Positions 61,222 to 64,000 of a stretch of 64,000 nt of DNA are shown piece after piece. The notes beneath the pieces were generated by a model, which saw nothing but the letters and a program-made list of their open reading frames with translations, was not told the DNA's origin and did no database searches. Position 1 is the stretch's first letter. Each line of letters begins with the position of its first letter. Both the position numbers and the translations under genes were made by a program. Source of the stretch: UJ101 sp965262705 (GTDB lineage Bacteria > Bacteroidota > Bacteroidia > Flavobacteriales > UJ101); assembly GCA_965262705.1 (NCBI GenBank), contig OZ253556.1, positions 1,922,001 through 1,986,000 on the forward strand, given 5' to 3'.

Positions 61222-61727
61222 TTGTTTCTAAAAAATAAACCGATGATAAGAGACAATATGCCATAAAAAGGCATCATAATCGGAACGATAAAAATCATAA
61301 GTAGAAAACGAGCTGAGAGAAAGTAATTTGTTTTAAAAGCCTTGATTAAAAATAGATTGTCCTCTGTGGGGCGCTGCATTTGATGCTTTTTTAAGTTATG
61401 AACTAGGCCTTCTCTGAGTACTTCAACACTTTGTGGGTCTATCCAATGAAAAAAAATATAAACAAAGAACATAAAAAATAATCCGCCGGCGAATAAAGTG
61501 AGGTAAGAAGCGCTAAAAGCCTGCCTAAAACTAAGTTTTCCTTTCTCTTTATTTAATGACCATGTTGACCAAAAGGCAAAAATAGCATACAATATAGGAA
61601 AGACGAGAATATTTGCCCAACCTGAGGCGGTAAGAAATTGATTATAAAAGCCATAACGAACCACAAGAAAAATGACAATAGACAAGATCCCAGCAAGAAG
61701 ACCCTTGTGAACAAAAACTGATTTCAT
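61218..61727 (-). CDS. DUF4199 family membrane protein
   Basis: 169 residues with four membrane helices (about 9-25, 38-56, 75-95 and 140-165). The pattern FRQAFSASYLTLFAGGLFFM and the amphipathic loop before the last helix fit DUF4199, a Bacteroidota family of unknown function. It is transcribed first in a pair with the GT2 gene, so it may help that enzyme or the lipid carrier. Confidence 0.82.
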   Translation of the reverse strand: MKSVFVHKGLLAGILSIVIFLVVRYGFYNQFLTASGWANILVFPILYAIFAFWSTWSLNKEKGKLSFRQAFSASYLTLFAGGLFFMFFVYIFFHWIDPQSVEVLREGLVHNLKKHQMQRPTEDNLFLIKAFKTNYFLSARFLLMIFIVPIMMPFYGILSLIIGLFFRNK

Positions 61728-61931
61728 TGAAGAAAAATTATCAAAAACAAAGATATAAATTTATGATACGCTTGCAAAAAGCATTTTTGCCTATACTATG
61801 GCACTCAGTAAGCGCTAGATTAATCTGTAAGCGGCGGGGTTTAATTTTTTAAGAAGGAATTTTTTTAGATCCGGACGTTTTAACTTTTACGTTTTTCTTT
61901 ATATTTTTTAAATTCTCTTTATTTTTTGTTT

Positions 61932-61939
61932 TATATTTG
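61932..61939 (+). promoter_or_regulatory. -7 box of the SRP RNA gene
   Basis: TATATTTG matches the consensus and ends 4 bp before the first base of the RNA hairpin at 61944, exactly where transcription should begin. The long AT-rich upstream run has no clear -33 TTTG. Confidence 0.6.
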
Positions 61940-61943
61940 CAAC

Positions 61944-62037
61944 GGCAAGTCCTGTACAACCAGCTCCCTCTGAATCTCCCAGGACGGAAACGCAGCAAGA
62001 GTAGGAGGTTGTAGCGGTGTGATACAGTGCACTTGCC
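61944..62037 (+). ncRNA. ffs: Bacterial small SRP RNA (4.5S-type)
   Basis: The 94-nt sequence starts GGCAAGTCCTGTACAACCAG and ends GATACAGTGCACTTGCC, so its ends pair. The invariant apical part of the SRP Alu-less hairpin is present: CCCAGGACGGAAACGCAGCA, the domain IV loop with the GGAA tetraloop and the asymmetric internal loop bound by Ffh. It ends in a TTTTT run at 62038-62042 that, with the preceding stem, makes a natural terminator. The RNA targets ribosomes making membrane proteins to the Ffh/FtsY pathway. Confidence 0.95.
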
Positions 62038-62042
62038 TTTTT

Positions 62043-62597
62043 ATAGACAAAAGTAAAATAATCTTTCTATTTGATTTTTTAAGTTTATACAAGAGTTTTG
62101 CAAAAAGTATTTTAGTTCATACAATGCAATGACTTAGGAAAATTAAATCCTACCACAACCGTTAGTTATAAAGATTTTAATTTTTGAGATATTTTTTATC
62201 GCTCATTAGAGAAGTTTGATACAAGGGATCATTTATCCGCTCATTTCTTTTTTTGGAAAAGAGTTTCACCCCAAGAAAAGGGATATGCTTATATTCATAA
62301 CGAACCACCCGAAAAAATACTTTAATGAATACAAATCTTTACAAAAAGAATTTTGCTCGTACCACAGCGATAAAAATTAAATGCCAGCACAGCCTATGAT
62401 TGTGACGATTTTAACTTTTAGCATTTGCTAAATATAATAGCTTATTAAGGGGTTTAACTCTCGAAGTTTTTCTAGCATAGTTCACCATACTATTCTAATT
62501 TAAAAAGCCATGATAAATTAGCCGTATCCACTAAAATATTTTCATGTATTTTAGTGGAAAAATATTAATTTTATTTCTTCAATTAAAGTAAGAAAAA
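62043..62597. other. Gene-free region with decayed repeats
   Basis: I see no gene. Degenerate MITE copies occur near 62095-62190 (TTTTGCAAAAAGTATTTTAG then ATTTTAATTTTTGAGATA) and 62330-62420 (AAAAATTAAATGCCAGCACA). A faint third copy of the REP-like element (ACCCCAAGAAAAGGGATAT) is near 62252-62311. A comparable decayed MITE stretch is at 61770-61865, before the SRP RNA. The last bases contain the unidentified promoter of the aspartate kinase gene. Confidence 0.45.
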
Positions 62598-63902
62598 ATG
62601 AAAGTTTTAAAATTTGGAGGAACTTCGATAGGAAGCGTAGAAAATATGCGTCAAGTCATGAAAATTGTAAATGATGGAGAACAAAAAATTATAGTGCTTT
62701 CAGCAATGTCAGGAACAACAAATTTTTTGTTAGAACTCTTTGAATTAACTAAGAAACGCAATGAGGGTTTTTCTGTTAAAAATAAGATTAATGTATTACG
62801 AGACCTTTATATTAAAGTAATTGAAGAACTTTATCAAACAGAGGTTAAAGTAAAAGCTATGCGTTTTATGCGTAATCTTTTTGGTGAAATTTACAAAGTG
62901 ATTGATGAAAATCCGATAGATCTAGAAGGCTATATTTTGGCGCAGGGAGAAATTCTATCTACTCATTTATTTACTTTTCTATTAAAGGAAAATAATATTG
63001 ACGCTTCATGTATTCCGGCGTTAGAATTTATGAGAATAGCGCCGAATAGAGAGCCAGATAATTTCTTTATTAAAAAGACATTGGGTTATTATATGGAAAA
63101 GTATCCAGCAACTATTTATGTAACTCAGGGGTTTATTTGCCGGGATTTTAAGGGACGGATTACCAACCTAAAGAGGGGAGGTTCAGATTATACCGCTTCT
63201 ATTATTGGTGCTCGCATTAAGGCCGAAAACATTCAAATATGGACGGATGTGAATGGTTTCCAAAACAATGACCCTCGTTATGTTAAAAATACACAGCCTA
63301 TTTCAGAGCTATCTTTTGATGAAGCGTCAGAGTTAGCCTATTTTGGTGCAAAAATATTGCACCCTCAAACCGTTTTTCCGGCACAACAAAGAAATATTCC
63401 CGTATATTTGAAAAGTACCCTAGATCCTGAGGCGAAAGGCACACGAATATCATTAGAATCAAAGGCCAATGGGATAAAGGCTATTGCAGCTAAAGATGGC
63501 ATTATAGCCATCAAAATAAAATCAGAAAGAATGCTGAATTCTTATGGATATTTATATAAAATATTTGAAGTTTTTTCTCGTCATCAAACGATTATTGACA
63601 TGATTACAACCTCTGAGATTGCGGTATCATTGACGATTGACGATACAGAAAATCTGGATAAAATCTTGAAAGAATTAGAGGATTTTGCTCGAATAGAGAT
63701 AGATTACAATCAAAGCATTATTTGCCTGGTAGGATATGAAATTACTAAAAGTAATGATACGTATCATTTATTTGATATTTTGAAAGATTTCACCGTTCGA
63801 ATGATTTCTTATGGTGGAAGTTCTAATAATATTTCACTCTTAGTTGATACAGAAAAAAAGCCAAAAGTGTTGAATCGTTTACATGAATTGATTTTTTTTT
63901 AA
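62598..63902 (+). CDS. lysC: Aspartate kinase
   Basis: 434 residues, monofunctional. The N-terminal kinase domain has KFGGTSIGSVENMRQV and, further on, NLKRGGSDYTASIIGARI and IWTDVNGFQNNDPRYV. FDEASELAYFGAKILHPQTV is a classic aspartokinase motif. C-terminal ACT domains (IAIKIKSERMLNSYGYLYKI and beyond) carry allosteric lysine or threonine control. The enzyme opens the pathway to lysine, threonine and methionine. No homoserine dehydrogenase is fused. hemW starts 41 bp downstream. Confidence 0.95.
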   Translation: MKVLKFGGTSIGSVENMRQVMKIVNDGEQKIIVLSAMSGTTNFLLELFELTKKRNEGFSVKNKINVLRDLYIKVIEELYQTEVKVKAMRFMRNLFGEIYKVIDENPIDLEGYILAQGEILSTHLFTFLLKENNIDASCIPALEFMRIAPNREPDNFFIKKTLGYYMEKYPATIYVTQGFICRDFKGRITNLKRGGSDYTASIIGARIKAENIQIWTDVNGFQNNDPRYVKNTQPISELSFDEASELAYFGAKILHPQTVFPAQQRNIPVYLKSTLDPEAKGTRISLESKANGIKAIAAKDGIIAIKIKSERMLNSYGYLYKIFEVFSRHQTIIDMITTSEIAVSLTIDDTENLDKILKELEDFARIEIDYNQSIICLVGYEITKSNDTYHLFDILKDFTVRMISYGGSSNNISLLVDTEKKPKVLNRLHELIFF

Positions 63903-63942
63903 AAGATAAAGTTTAGCTGTTTTTGATTTATAATAAAGTATA

Positions 63943-64000
63943 ATGGCAGGCATTTACATTCATATTCCTTATTGTAAGCAGCGATGCAGTTATTGTGATT
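63943..64000 (+). CDS. hemW: HemW-like radical SAM protein, 5' end only
   Basis: Only 19 codons are in the window: MAGIYIHIPYCKQRCSYCD. The C-x3-C-x2-C pattern (CKQRCSYC) directly after IYIHIPY is the radical SAM cluster motif at the start of HemW (formerly called oxygen-independent coproporphyrinogen oxidase-like), a heme chaperone. The gene runs off the right edge. Confidence 0.85.
   Translation, partial: MAGIYIHIPYCKQRCSYCD

Overview
The window reads as chromosome of a low-GC member of the Bacteroidota, probably Flavobacteriia-like. The main reasons are promoter -7 boxes of the TAnnTTTG type, few Shine-Dalgarno sequences, an IPExxxVDY-family gene next to pyruvate kinase, a DUF4199 protein, lipoproteins with Bacteroidota-style lipoboxes, a sodium-pumping NQR complex and a Cas13b effector. 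I cannot name a genus from sequence alone.

Layout. 1-7434: end of a metallophosphoesterase lipoprotein gene, LptF/G-type permease, LolA-like carrier, FtsK, RbfA and a LolC/E-like permease. 7435-9240: dense repeats, a 21-bp minisatellite and a small hypothetical gene. 9241-15298: a type VI-B CRISPR locus with a full-length cas13b (minus strand) and two blocks of one CRISPR array. The blocks are separated by 1,040 bp of gene-bearing DNA: the 3' end of a fixH/ccoH-like gene, an intact TauE/SafE-like gene and the 5' end of an Lrp/AsnC regulator. 15580-22561: purH, a lipoprotein, a polyprenyl synthetase, an AONS-family enzyme, rpmH, ftsE and mnmA. 22739-25544: a four-gene cluster resembling the Bacillus SdpABC peptide-toxin system, plus a PH-domain membrane protein. 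25545-31000: an accessory stretch with a 23-bp minisatellite, a truncated PemK/MazF pair, an HU/DUF4469 gene, a C10 cysteine protease, a frameshifted lipoprotein and an MNT-HEPN pair.

31042-34101: IPExxxVDY gene, pyk and a BadF-type sugar kinase. 34408-43966: manA and a surface-polysaccharide cluster (two glycosyltransferases, a Wzy-like polymerase, an acyltransferase, a two-domain oxidoreductase and WecB). 44034-50598: a NatAB-type ABC exporter, RarA and an M1 aminopeptidase. 50761-56845: the complete nqrABCDEF operon. 57635-64000: a thioredoxin-like protein, RmuC, a PAP2 phosphatase, a GT2 glycosyltransferase, a DUF4199 protein, the small SRP RNA, aspartate kinase and the start of hemW.

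The most pervasive unexplained feature is a family of about 164-bp MITE-like elements with inverted ends GAGACCGTTGCA. Many intact or decayed copies lie in the intergenic spaces, sometimes nested with other palindromic repeats. At two loci their ends appear to supply the -33 half of a promoter. No complete transposase gene, tRNA or tmRNA, and only the SRP RNA among structural RNAs, was recognised.
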